Source: Alnus glutinosa (Eukaryota; Streptophyta; Magnoliopsida; Fagales; Betulaceae). Taken from it: a stretch of 64,000 nt of DNA. The notes under the pieces are model-generated. The model did not search any database. It was not told the origin of the DNA and worked only from the letters and a program-made list of their open reading frames with translations. The position numbers and the translations under genes are program-made. The DNA lies in the NCBI RefSeq assembly GCF_958979055.1, contig NC_084890.1:32843116-32907115 (forward strand). The letters run 5' to 3'. Positions 38,782 to 49,521 of this stretch are shown one piece after another. Numbering within the stretch: position 1 is the stretch's first letter; each line of letters opens with the position of its first letter.

Positions 38782-39630
38782 TTCTTTTTATGTTGTTTAA
38801 GAGAATAAATAGCACTATCTTCATTCTCTCTCTAGCCATATTTATGTTGTTTAAGTAATCAACCCAAAGAAGAGTAGTTAAAAAAGAGAAGGCACGAATC
38901 ATTTAGGATATCTTAAATGAAAAGAGAATGAATCTTGGGCCTATTATTCCTACTGAACAATGAATATTGGGCCTCTTCCTTGTCACTTCCATACAAAGTC
39001 ATCGACCCCTCTACTTCAAGGAGAAGGAAAGAGCCTAAAACCATAATTGTTTTTTCTTTTTGCGTACAAAGTGAGCAAGATGTCAAGATGTACAAGAATG
39101 TTGGGTCTTTTTCCCCCTGCCTTGCTCCCAGTATGTTGAACCATTAAGTAGCTGCATTGCCAGCAGAGTTGTTATTTTCACACAGTTGCTTTAAGCACAT
39201 AACTGTATCAGCTAATTTCCCAGAAAATCACATTCCAAAGTCTCAAGAAAGAAGCAACCATCATTTTCGAAGAGTTTAGAACAATTGTCAGCAGAGTTAC
39301 TGTATTTCTGCTTTGGGAAGAAAATAGGAGCAAAATTACCATTAGTGTTTTCCAAGCAATATCAATGGTGGTTCTTAGATATAATATCATGCAGAACTTC
39401 TCCCAGATACCAAACAGAGTTCAGCTCTGAGTGTTACTAAAGTTAAGAAAAATAGTTGCCAAAGGAAAAATCTTGTCACATCTTTAGCAATTTTATGAGC
39501 AGTGAGGTATAGAAATTTCACTTTTACTGCGGACCAAATGATTGTCAACCTTTTTTTCTTTCTGGACAACCAAAATGGTTCCAAACTAAAAGAAAATATA
39601 ATGCCATGGAAATATAAAAGAATAGCGGAA
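38782..39630. other. Spacer downstream of the RING gene
   Basis: No gene or clear element is seen. Small open frames on either strand have no recognisable product. Confidence 0.4.
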
Positions 39631-39639
39631 TAAAAGAAA

Positions 39640-40370
39640 GAGATAATTGCACCGTTGGTCCCTGTGGTATGCCATAATTATTTTTCATTTTCTATAGTTT
39701 AAAAAGTTCATGAGGTAAACAATAATTATAAATCGATCCCTGACATCAAATTACGTTAAAAATTTTGACAGATTCTGTTAAATGTCACGTCAGCGCCATG
39801 TCAAACCAATAAAAATGCGTCACGTGTCCATCTTAATAAAAAAAAAAATTATTAAAAAATATATATATATATACTTTTTTTAAAAAAAAAATTAAAATTC
39901 AAAAAAAAAAAAAAAAAAAAAAACAAGGGATGGCCCGGTGGCCGTCGGGGGTGGCGCGCCGCCACTCCCAATGGTCTGGGGGTGGCCTTCGGGCCACCCC
40001 TGGCCACTGGGGGTGGCCGCGGCCTCCCCGAAGGCCACCCCTGGCCACCCCCCATAAGCTGGGGCCTGGGGGTAGCCAGGCCACCCCTTGCTTTTTTGTT
40101 TTTTGAATTTGAATTTTTTTAAAAAAAATAATAAGTTTTTTTTTTAATAATTTTTTTTTTTATTAAGATGGACACGTTGCGCATTTTTATTGGTTTGACG
40201 TGGTGCTGACGTGGCATTTAACAGAATCTGTCAATAAATTTAACGGAATTTGACGCCAGTGATCGATTTGTAATTATTACTTACCACAAAAACCTCCCAT
40301 GAACTTTTTAAACCATAGGGAGTGAAAAATAATTATGACATACCACATGGACCAACGGTGCAATTATCCC
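39640..40370. mobile_element. Non-autonomous Mutator-like element, 731 bp, long TIRs
   Basis: The left TIR begins 'gagataattgcaccgttggt' and the right end, reversed, begins 'gggataattgcaccgttggt'. The two arms match for about 200 bp, to the 'gatggacacgt' region. Flanks 'taaaagaaa' (39631-39639) and 'taaaaaaaa' (40371-40379) form a 9-bp target duplication with one mismatch, the MULE length. The core at about 39926-40088 is very GC-rich and built of GGGTGGCC/GGCCACCCC units on both strands. No transposase. A relative is at 48.8-49.2 kb. Confidence 0.85.
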
Positions 40371-40517
40371 TAAAAAAAAAATAAAAGTTTACGTGGCGGC
40401 TTGTTTACTAATTTCCTAAAATTAACATAAACAAATAATAAAAATAACTATGATCAAGTTTGGAGTTTAACTGTGCTAGTCTAATAAATGAGCCTAAATA
40501 TTTGTTTTAATTTATGC

Positions 40518-41015
40518 TAGGTTTGTTTCGACGTAAAATATTTTCCTAAAAATATTTTCGGTGTTTGGCTCATACAAAAAAAAAAAAAAAAAAAAAAAAA
40601 TACCAACAGAATAAAACAGAATCCAGCAACCTCTGCCGAAATTCAGAGACGCCTGGCCGCCGTCACTGGACTCTAGCCTAATTTGGCCAAAATCCGGCTG
40701 AAATTTCCATATTCTAGTCACCGGCTGTGCTGGCCGGATTTCGGCCGCACAAGACAAATTCGGCCAAAACTGGCCGAAATCTGATCCGCCGAAATCCGGT
40801 CAGTGCCGCTGGATTCTGGCAATCGGATACCAAAAGTTGAGGATCTTCAGCGGTAGAGTCGAGCTACCAACAAACTCCAATGCCCGGCAGTGGCGGATTC
40901 CCACAAACGTACTTGCAAAAATGAAGAGTTAAATCTAGAAAACGATTTACAGTTTTGAAAACTGTAAATTATTTTTCAAAAATTAATGAGAATTTTACGG
41001 TCAAACTAAAAATAA
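40518..41015. mobile_element. Probable non-autonomous TIR element
   Basis: The left end 'ggtttgtttcgacgtaaaat' followed by 'attttcctaaaaatattttc' is mirrored at the right by 'attttacggtcaaac', preceded by 'aacgatttacagttttgaaa'. The middle is GC-rich and repeats GGCCGAAATCCGG-type words on both strands. A 26-bp A-run is at 40576-40601. Ends and target duplications are not exact, so the class is left open. Confidence 0.45.
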
Positions 41016-41390
41016 TTTATGTACACCAAAAAATGCCAAAAATTAGTTCATTTAATAAAAGAACCGAAGACAAGTCCAGCTCGAGCCGTTGAGGAAAATT
41101 TTGTTCATTTACATTTTACGTACATTCCTATCATTGTGGAGCCAACAGACAGCTATGCGCAAACAGCACGAACAACCCATAATTCGCTAATTTTTCCATG
41201 CTCTAAAATGGAAAATCTTGTTATTTGGGCCTTTTTGATTGTGATGTGGTGCACTGTGATTGGCAGATATATAAGCTGGATATAAGCCTAGCTAGTAGAT
41301 TTCATCTAGACCCTCCATCATGAGTCATGACATTGAAGGCCCCATGCATTCAGGGATCGCTTAGGCTACACTTTTCATCAAGTCCAACAC

Positions 41391-41597
41391 CGATTAGAAT
41401 TCTCTCAAAAAATTTGTTTAAATTCTCTCAAATTCGAATAAATGATCGTGAAATAGCACTTATGAGACCCACCTGATCGGATAAATAATTAGGCAAGTCA
41501 ATTTTTTTTTGTCAAATGGGTCTCATAAGTGCTATCTAACAATCACATGTCCGAATTCTCTCAAATTCAGACGAAAATTGAAGGGGATCCTAATCCG
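41391..41597. mobile_element. Foldback MITE, about 207 bp
   Basis: 'atagcacttatgagaccca' in the left half and 'tgggtctcataagtgctat' in the right half are perfect inverted copies. Outside them 'attctctcaaattcga' pairs with a looser right copy, and the outer ends are 'gattagaat' against 'atcctaatc'. Confidence 0.72.
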
Positions 41598-42273
41598 TCC
41601 AAATCACTGGAACATGAATAAAAAATGATAGAATTCTGTCATCCTATTCCTACAATTCCTGTATTAATTTTATCTTTTTATGTTTCTTTCTTTCATATCT
41701 GTAATACAGAATGCTGGCACTAAGAGATGCCAGCACCGAGGTCCACTTGTTAGAGAAAAACCATGCATAGAGACAGGGACAAGGGCAACAAGCCCTTTAT
41801 TTTCAATGTCATTAAGAATGCCCCCCTTAGCTAACAACAGCTCATATGAAAGGGCCAGTAACAATAAAGATTCATTATATGTTAAAGACTAGTGATATAA
41901 AGACGAATAATTTCATGCTCCAAACTAAATTTTACGACATTTAATGGTGTGCGTAATGCCACGTCATTGAAAAATTTAAAATACATGACTTGGCAACGTA
42001 GACAAGATATACACAGTTAGATACTATAAAATCTAATCTGAATTATGAAATAGTACTAAAGATCCTAATCATAATCCTTGAAATAGTACATGACTCGCCT
42101 TCTGATGCAGGAAGACAGAGTTATATATAAATATGTTACAAGAAATAACTTATGTTTTAATTAATTTTTAAGAGTTGTGTTATTTTGTAATTTAATAAAT
42201 GGGCTTAGCCCAAATTAGTTAAATTAGGGTTAGAATTAGGGTTTTTATCGGTGTCTATTTAAGTATTTTTTTT
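41598..42273. other. AT-rich spacer
   Basis: No gene. About 41930-42060 resembles the repeat also seen near 47.7-47.9 and 49.3 kb (short flanked 'atttaaaa..aatgacatg' words). Confidence 0.35.
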
Positions 42274-42286
42274 ATATTCCTATGGA

Positions 42287-42397
42287 TTTTTTTTTTTTTT
42301 TTTTTTTTTACATGTCCACACGAGAGGAGGGATTCAAACCAGTGACTTCCGCTTCATAAGGCGTGATCCCCAGCCGATTGAGTTACCTCTTAAGGAG
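42287..42397 (-). mobile_element. tRNA-derived SINE with 13-bp target duplications
   Basis: On the minus strand the unit starts at 42397 and carries a tRNA-like head. Box A is TAACTCAATCGG and box B is GGTTTGAATCC, the internal RNA polymerase III promoter. It ends in an A tail (T-run 42287-42309 on the plus strand). It is flanked by identical 13-bp copies of 'atattcctatgga' at 42274-42286 and 42398-42410, proving insertion by target-primed retroposition. The body is only about 88 bp, so it is a very short SINE or a 5'-type monomer. Confidence 0.88.
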
Positions 42398-42410
42398 ATA
42401 TTCCTATGGA

Positions 42411-44246
42411 ATTAAACACATTAGAATTGATGAATAAACACATTTTATTTTGAGGTGTGAGTCATTTTCTTCTTCCCCTTCTCGATGGTATGACTCAATC
42501 AAATTTCCCTTTCTTTTTTTCCCTCTCTTTCTCTGTTCTTCTTCTTCCTTAATCCCTTTTGCCCCCCATCACCTCCATTTCAATTAATTTTCTTGAAAAT
42601 TAGCAGGAAGACAGTTCCAAAAATGCCATGAATTAAATTTAGCTAGGTGCATGCATAATGAACATGTTCACAAGATACCATGTCTGAAAAGTCAATCTAT
42701 TTTACATGAAATGAGTGCTTGAGCATGGTTTCTTTCTGGAACTGATCGTGCAAAACCTGTTGAGGACACTATTCGATCTGTCCCATCATCGATGGGGTAG
42801 CTTATGCGACCAGAAGGAGGATCAGTTTGGGTTCTCGTGACCTCTGTTTTTCAACATTCAATTATTTATAACATAAGACAAGTTCAGCTTTTGGTTTTTG
42901 TAGGTACAATGATACTTTTCTCAAGGGGCTTCTTCCTCACCCTCACTTAGCTAGCCTCAAGAAGATGCCAAAGGAAGTATCTCATGTTCATCAACTTTGC
43001 GGGTTGCGTGAATATCAAGCAGTTTACCGTGAGATGGAGTTTAAGATCAGGATGATACCACCTTTTCTGTCGTCAAATTATTGACACATTAATACGATGA
43101 GTTAGTTATATGTAGAGATGTGAAACATAATCATTAATTTGCCCAAGTGTTGTCTTGGAAATGCCTCTCTCAATTGATGCAAGTACGTTGGAGAAGCACA
43201 TGGCATGTTTTCTTCAAATCAAAATGCATAAACCAATTCTGGAGAAGACGTTGACATGTCATTGTTTCTTCAAGTTTCTTGGCTTTATTATCTCAAGTAT
43301 GCCCCGCAACTTTGTTTAGAACAAATCAATGAAATATTTCTTGGGCTAGAACTCAAAAAAAAATCAAACCAATTTAATTTCATCTTGACATTTAGATGGG
43401 GTATGATGTTTTGGGGCTATCCAGCATGATGAACTATATATGATTTATCTACAAAATCAACTGTAGATGACTTTGGTCTCACGGGAGCCACCATTTTTTT
43501 CAGTCACTTTCTTCTTGTTTTGCAAGAGTCCGTCGTCGAGATTCAGCTGTCCGAAATTCTGCTTCAACAATATTTGAACGTCGGACACCCTTCCAAGGAC
43601 AAGAAAGATTGCACACTACTAATGCTTATCTGCTTTACTTAGATCTGCAAGAGCATCGGTTGATAACCCTACTTCAAATACATTAATTCAAATTTGTCAT
43701 TGGAATGACCATGTTAATTCGTCGTGCTAATGTTGGGGGACCGTTTTCAGGAAAGATGTGATATGTCTTATTCATGTTCTGTGTAGCCTAATAAACTTGA
43801 GAATGATTTGGCTTTCATCATTAAAAAAACGAAAGAGAGGGTTGATATAATTAAATAGGTGTCAACTGGTCTGCAATCACCGTGTATAGGGTAGCTTTTG
43901 AAGACTTTTAACCACTTTTAACCACTTTTATGTGGTTAGTTCAACAAAACTCAAACTAATATCTAGCAAACAGCTTAACATTGATTAACTTATTATGATC
44001 TTGAGATGTTCAGAAAGCTGTAAAGAGGAGCAATGATTGGTCTCTCTCCTTGACCCTCTCTCCAACTTGGGATTAGATAGGATCATGGACTCATTAGCAG
44101 TAAAGGCACCAAGAATAGTGAAAGGAGGGTCCATGAGAGGGCTGGCAGTGGCACCACACCAACATCCCCACACTTTCTCTTGCTTCACCAAAATGATAAT
44201 TATAATTATCTTGACCCAATTTTAATAGTGTCATTTATGACCAGTA
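42411..44246. other. Intergenic spacer
   Basis: No gene is supportable. 42750-43830 is less AT-rich and could hide old coding relics, but no frame longer than about 60 codons with a recognisable product is present. Confidence 0.4.
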
Positions 44247-44457
44247 ATGTAACACCCCGGTCCCATATTGAGAAGAGATTAATAGTTCACATAGAATAAG
44301 TGGTTTATAAAGATAGTCATGAGTGTTAAGTCTCACATTGCCTAGTTATTAGGTAAAACTAGGCCTTATAAGGAATTCTATGGAAACTCCAAATTGACTA
44401 GTTCTTTTGAAGTGATAGTGCAGATGTGGCTAGCGCTTTTCTTTGGATCATTACAGG
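44247..44457 (+). repeat. Possible short solo LTR
   Basis: The block starts 'tgtaacaccccggtcccata' and ends 'ttggatcattaca', so it has TGTAA...TTACA ends as many short plant LTRs do. It has a 'ccttataaggaattc' TATA-like middle. The flanks ('agtaa' and 'ggtca') do not match, so no target duplication supports it. Confidence 0.35.
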
Positions 44458-44874
44458 TCATTTTTTACATAACCCGCTTAGCTAGTTAAGGTTGAAAGGT
44501 TTAATCCGTTTAATTAAATTAGTCAGATTATAATTTACCTATATAACTTTATACCCATGTTTCGACACTACCCGTACCTGATTTGATCCCTTGTGTCATT
44601 ATCATTCATGCCTTCACATTAGCCAAAAACAGTAGCCCTCACAAGAGGATGTATGGCAGTCGACCCCTCCATGTTACAACTTCACCAAGCCTGTCCTCTG
44701 TCCCCACTTTAAACTTTATAAAACCCCACATCATCCCTAAATCCTCATCAAGTCCTTCACCACTTTCATTGCCTTTCTTTCAACCCCATCTCTTATTCTC
44801 TCATTTCTCCCAATAATCTGTTGTACTACCCAAATCATTCATTTCTTCCCATCCACAAAAAGCACATAAAAAAA

Positions 44875-45663
44875 ATGTGTTCCCCTAAATTGAAATGGCA
44901 GAGGGAGACTAATGCTACCCTGACAATTGCTCAAATCAATGGACGTCCTGTCCTTCAGCCAACTTGCAACCAAGTTTCTAGCTTAGAAAGACGCAATTCA
45001 GTTAAGAAGACTTCCCCAAAAAAAATCCCTTCTCCACCATCTATTCCTTCACCAACTGAAACAGCTAATCCTAAAACAAAGCCTTTTTCATTGTCCCCGC
45101 CTATCTCACCCAACTTAAAATCACCTAGACCACCGGCGCTTAAGAGAAACAATGATCTTGATGGGCTGAATTCTAGAGCTGAGAAGGTCTTGACACCACA
45201 ATGCTTGACTAAGCAGGCAAGTTTGATAAAAAAGTCGAAAAAATCTGGTGGGGTTGCAGCTGCACCTTCTGTTGACACCTTCCAATTGAAATATTGTTCC
45301 TCCGTGATAATTGAGACCCCAGGAAGCATAGCAGAGGCCAGGAGGGAACATGTTGCAATGATGCAACAACAACGAAAGATACGAATTGCCCATTATGGAA
45401 GAACAAAATCTGCCAAGTATGAAGGGAAGGTAGCTCCTCTTGATTCATTGAGTGGTCAGGAAGAAAAGAGATGTACTTTCATCACACCTAATTCAGGTAT
45501 GGTAACTTACCTGTGAGCTTCTTTCTATGGACAAAGATAAATATCTTATGATGGAAATTAGAAAGAAAGCTTTATGATTTGTTTATGGTGTTGTGCGTGC
45601 AGATCCTATCTATGTTGCTTATCACGATGAAGAATGGGGAGTTCCTGTCCATGATGATAAGTG

Positions 45664-45714
<51 letters not shown>

Positions 45715-46533
45715 ATACACACCCACACCCACATTGAAAACTGACATTTATACGCTGTATATGCAGGCTGTTGTTTGAATTGCTAGCGTTGACTGCTGCA
45801 CAAGTTGGATCAGATTGGACTTCAGTCTTGAAGAAACGGCAATTGTTTAGGTGGGTGTGAATTCAGTCTCTTTTTTTTTGTACCCTTTTGTTTTGTAAAG
45901 TTAAATGTAAGTTATTAACCTAGTGCTTTCCTTTATTCTGTTTTTCACGAATAAAATCTAACCAAGGGCTGCTGGGAATTCTTTTTCCAGGGATGCTTTT
46001 TCAGGTTTTGATGCAGAAATTGTTGCCAAATTCATTGAAAAGGAGATAACTTCAGTTAGTGCTAAGTATGGCATAGACTTAAGCCAAGTTCGAGGAGTTG
46101 TTGACAACTCCAATCGTATTCTTCAGGTAAGGAAACAAAAGTTCAACCTCATTCATTGCAACTACCCCCATTATGAAGAACTACTCCCAAGTCCCAACCT
46201 TTTTATATGTCTAACTTATCATAAGCTGCAAAATGTAATATTTTCTTATCTTTTCTTTTACAGATTAAGAGAGAATTTGGGTCATTTGACAAGTATTTGT
46301 GGGGATTTGTGAACCACAAGCCGATTTCCACTCAATACAAATCATGCCACAAGATCCCTGTGAAGACCTCAAAATCAGAAACCATAAGCAAAGACATGGT
46401 GAAGAGGGGTTTTAGGTCGGTTGGCCCTATTGTCATCCACTCACTAATGCAAGCCGCTGGCCTCACCAATGACCACTTGATCACTTGTCAGAGACACCAC
46501 ACCTCCAATGCGCCGCCGATTGTCCTGCAGTAA
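44875..46533 (+). CDS. TAG-type DNA-3-methyladenine glycosylase family protein
   Basis: Five exons, 44875-45496, 45603-45660, 45767-45850, 45991-46126 and 46264-46533, encode 389 aa. The first about 195 residues are a basic, Pro/Ser-rich plant extension. The C-terminal half is the helix-hairpin-helix methyladenine glycosylase fold: RCTFITP, YVAYHDEEWGVPVHDDKLLF, QVGSDWTSVLKKR, LWGFVNHKP, KRGFRSVGPIVIHSLMQAAG, NDHLITC. The zinc-snap ligands of E. coli TAG (Cys4, His17, His175, Cys179) have counterparts in Cys200, His215, His371 and Cys375. E. coli Glu38, which contacts the base, is replaced by Thr236, while Tyr214 and Trp244 are kept. The family excises alkylated bases in the nucleus. Start chosen at the first ATG before the conserved basic segment. 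Intron 2 holds a (CT)n tract. Confidence 0.92.
45663..45711. repeat. (CT)n microsatellite in glycosylase intron 2
   Basis: About 24 CT units begin a few bases after the donor site at 45661, so length changes occur right next to a splice site. Confidence 0.85.
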
Positions 46534-47494
46534 CCGCCGCCTTATAGAATCACATGACAAAATGAAAAATTAATCAAGCATAAGCAATAGTAGATGATTT
46601 TCTAACCAAAGACATTTGCTTTTCGTATTTTAGTTGTGTGTAGTGGGATATAATATAATAAAAGTAGTTTTGAAGGCAGAGATCGATAGGATGAGATGAT
46701 TAGAGAGAAGAATAAAGGCAATTGAGAGAAGAATCAGAGGGACAGACAGCATGTGCAGGAGGGCAGGCAATGGCATGTGTGCGATGTGGTGTCAATGACT
46801 CTCACTACTTCTGACCACCACCACATCCCACCTTTTCCTTCCTTTTATCAGGCTGTAAAGGATAATCAGAGCAGGACAGGTGGCCCAGCCCGCGTATCTT
46901 CTCCTTTCCTTAGACTGGATAAGAATTATTAATTCTGCTCCAAGGCTACAGTGTTTTGTTCAGATCAGTCAATCATACCATTGTCTTTTTTCCTTAGTTA
47001 TCATCTGTAAGGATCATAAACAAGTCTGCTGTAAACTTCACTGTCTGAGTGTTTTTCTTCTTCCTTGTACTGAATAAACAGGTTTGAACTAATGTCAAAC
47101 ATATTCTCCATGGCTCGCTAACTTCTTTACCACATAACTCTCTTTTTTCCAACTTTTGTGCAGTGAGTAGCACAAGTATATGCATGATGACAGCTAAATC
47201 ATGCCTTCAACTCCATGTAAAGTGGCATTGGAGGGGAATCTTAGCCATGAGGTTGAGGGACCTTAGCTTGTTGACATTCCCAAGATATGCCATCTCTTTA
47301 GCACAAGAGTGACCTTCTTGTGCTAAACTTTTATTTAAGAAAATTATCTGATAGTTTTTAACAATCAATTTTGTCATCACACATTCTTTTAAGATTGGGA
47401 GTACCACCAATTTTACTATAAGAACCTTGCAAAAGTGACGTGATGGCCTATATAAATGACAAGTAATGTTAAAAGTCACTCTTATTCTTATTGG
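46534..47494. other. 3' flank of the glycosylase gene
   Basis: No gene. The first few hundred bases are probably 3' UTR; 'tactgaataaac' near 47068 could be a polyadenylation region. Confidence 0.4.
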
Positions 47495-47666
47495 TGAGTA
47501 ATGCTAGAAGTCATTTTTATGTCCTTCTTATGTCCCTGCGATAGTGATGTGGCTTTTAAAATTACCATTGGACTTATGATTGATCTTATTGAATTTTAAT
47601 CAAATGGTAATTTTAAAAGCCACCTCATTATTAGAAGGACATGGATATAACGTTTAGAATTACTCA
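47495..47666. mobile_element. MITE, about 172 bp, TGAGTAAT termini
   Basis: Left end 'tgagtaatgctagaagtcat' and right end 'cgtttagaattactca' are inverted. The inner 'gtggcttttaaaattaccat' has a perfect inverted partner 'atggtaattttaaaagccac'. It has the same terminal word as the MITEs at 8.1 and 38.6 kb. Confidence 0.78.
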
Positions 47667-48627
47667 TAAATGGCATAGCATCAACTTTAGTTATTATGTA
47701 ATTGATGGACAAGGATTTTGGAGATAGTCATTTCACAATTAAGATTTTATTTTATTTCATCGAACGGTATATATAATATCACACTATTTAAAAAATTTAA
47801 ATGACATAGTAATGCACATAGTGACGTAGGATCACGATACTATTAGATAAAACAAAACAAAATCTCAACTATGAAATCACCCATCTCAATTTCAAATGAA
47901 ATAGATACTATATATTAATTGTCATGATTTAAAATCAATACATTTAATGTGAGTACATAATGTCAATGTTGGTTGGCAGGTTTTTTAAACATTTTAGATG
48001 ATTTGTTATCAAGTATACCGTTAAATGTAAAAACTTTAAATTCTAACCATGAAATAAATATTATTCATTTGAAGAAGATAATTGTCCCATTTCAAGAGAA
48101 ATTACACTTTCATAAAAATAAAAAATTTTAAAAAATAAATAATAATAATACAATTAAAATTAAAATTAGGTAACGGCAAAGGGCAAATATGGGCCCATAG
48201 TAGGTCAATTTTTAAACCCTAATCCGAACCCAATGGGTAGTCCAATCACCATAGCATCCATTAGGGTTTCCCTCCCTCTCCTTACTTATATATGTGCACC
48301 CATGTACATTAACCCCCCAACAATATTAGAGAAATGATTTTTTTTACATTTCTTGTATATCTTTTGTACATTCTTTTTTTAAAAACATTAATCATTGAAT
48401 TTGTAAGACCTACAAGAACACACATATGAGTCTTACATATCCGATGATTAATTTAAAAAAAATATGTACATGTAACATATCTCACAATATTAATGTACAA
48501 CCGTCACATAAATCAAATAGTACTCCTATAAAAAAAAAATATTAATGAATAAAACCCCGTTGATCATGGTCTCTCAGATCTTAGATCTAAAAATGATGAA
48601 AACAACTCTCTTTTTTTCTTTCTCTCT
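47667..48627. other. AT-rich spacer
   Basis: No gene. 'catcgaacggtatatataat' and nearby words recur near 15.0 and 49.3 kb. A foldback lies at about 48390-48450 around 'aatcattgaatttgtaagac' and 'gtcttacatatccgatgatt'. Confidence 0.4.
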
Positions 48628-48791
48628 CTGTTTTACTGATATCATCTTTACTTCCGGAGCTCTTCTCCAAGCTAGCACATTTCTGAACCTTCGGTTTTGA
48701 AGTTTCTGATTTTGAAGATGTTTTGGCATTTGAGGGACATATCTCTTTCATATTTTCTTTTGGGTCCCTCTCTTCATCTTTCAATGGGAAC
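48628..48791 (-). pseudogene. Duplicated fragment of the Rpr2-type gene exon
   Basis: This 164-bp stretch matches 57609-57773, inside exon 2 of the RNase P Rpr2-like gene, in the same orientation. I count about eight substitutions and one 1-bp gap, most of them at the right end. On the minus strand it still reads MKEICPSNAKTSSKSETSKP and then KVQKCASLEKSSGSKDDISK. The right edge directly abuts MULE terminal-repeat sequence ('ggattccgttaaatgtca', from about 48793). The left edge lies in a T/C-rich tract. It has no start context of its own and is too short to encode a working protein. It looks like a recent gene-fragment capture. Confidence 0.9.
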
Positions 48792-49164
48792 GGATTCCGT
48801 TAAATGTCAAGTAGAAGTGGCCGTGTGCCACCTCCTGTGGCCACTGAGGGTGGCGCGTTGCCACCCCCATTGACCGGAGGTTTTGAATTTTAATTTTTTT
48901 CTTTTTTAAAAAAAAAGTTTGTTTATTTATTTTTTAATAAATGTATATTTTTTTATTCAGATGGACACGTGTCACCATCTTATTAGTTTGATGTGGCACT
49001 GACATGACATTTAATAGAATCTGTTAAAAATTTTAACGGAATTTAACTCTAGGAATCGATTTGTAATTATAGTTTACCACAAGAACCTCTCATGAACATT
49101 TTAAACCATATGGAGTTATTCGTAATTATAATATACTCCAGGGACCAATGATGCAATTATCCTC
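48792..49164. mobile_element. Truncated Mutator-like element of the 39.6-kb family
   Basis: From left to right there is a remnant of about 20 bp of left terminal repeat ('ggattccgttaaatgtca'). A GC-rich core follows ('ccactgagggtggcgcgttg'), then a full right TIR from 'cagatggacacgtgtcac' to 'gatgcaattatcctc'. The outer part of the left TIR is missing, and the Rpr2 gene fragment sits in its place. The right TIR is clearly homologous to that of the 39640-40370 element but diverged. Confidence 0.8.
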
Positions 49165-49512
49165 TTTTTTTTTTTTATCTCACTCTCATGCTATCTCATC
49201 TCCTATCACACTTCCATATTATGCCAGTCAACCCACTAAAATAAGAGATGAGTAGTTATAATTATTCATAAATGAATTGCATCTAACGATATACATTGTA
49301 CTACGCTATTTAAAATTTTCAAATGACGTGACATTATATTTACTATATGAGAATATAGTAATGTTATCCTCCATTCTCCAAAATTTATGTGGCGTAATCC
49401 CTATAGCATTTAATGCATGAAAATTAATTTTTTGGTTAGGAAAACCGAGTAATTATATTTATCACCACATCCCTATCTCCAAAGCCTATATGACATGGTT
49501 CTTCCAGCTAAA
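49165..49512. other. Spacer between two MULEs
   Basis: AT-rich with a repeat also present near 47.7 kb; no gene. Confidence 0.4.
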
Positions 49513-49521
49513 AAAACTTAA

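Noticed and set aside
39852-40084. Pro/Gly/Arg-rich frames in the GC-rich block
   Set aside because: They come from reading GGGTGGCC-type repeats inside a non-autonomous MULE, not from a gene.
48587-48784. Small independent minus-strand gene of 65 codons
   Set aside because: It is explained by duplication of an internal exon piece of the Rpr2-type gene and has no own start context or partner exons.
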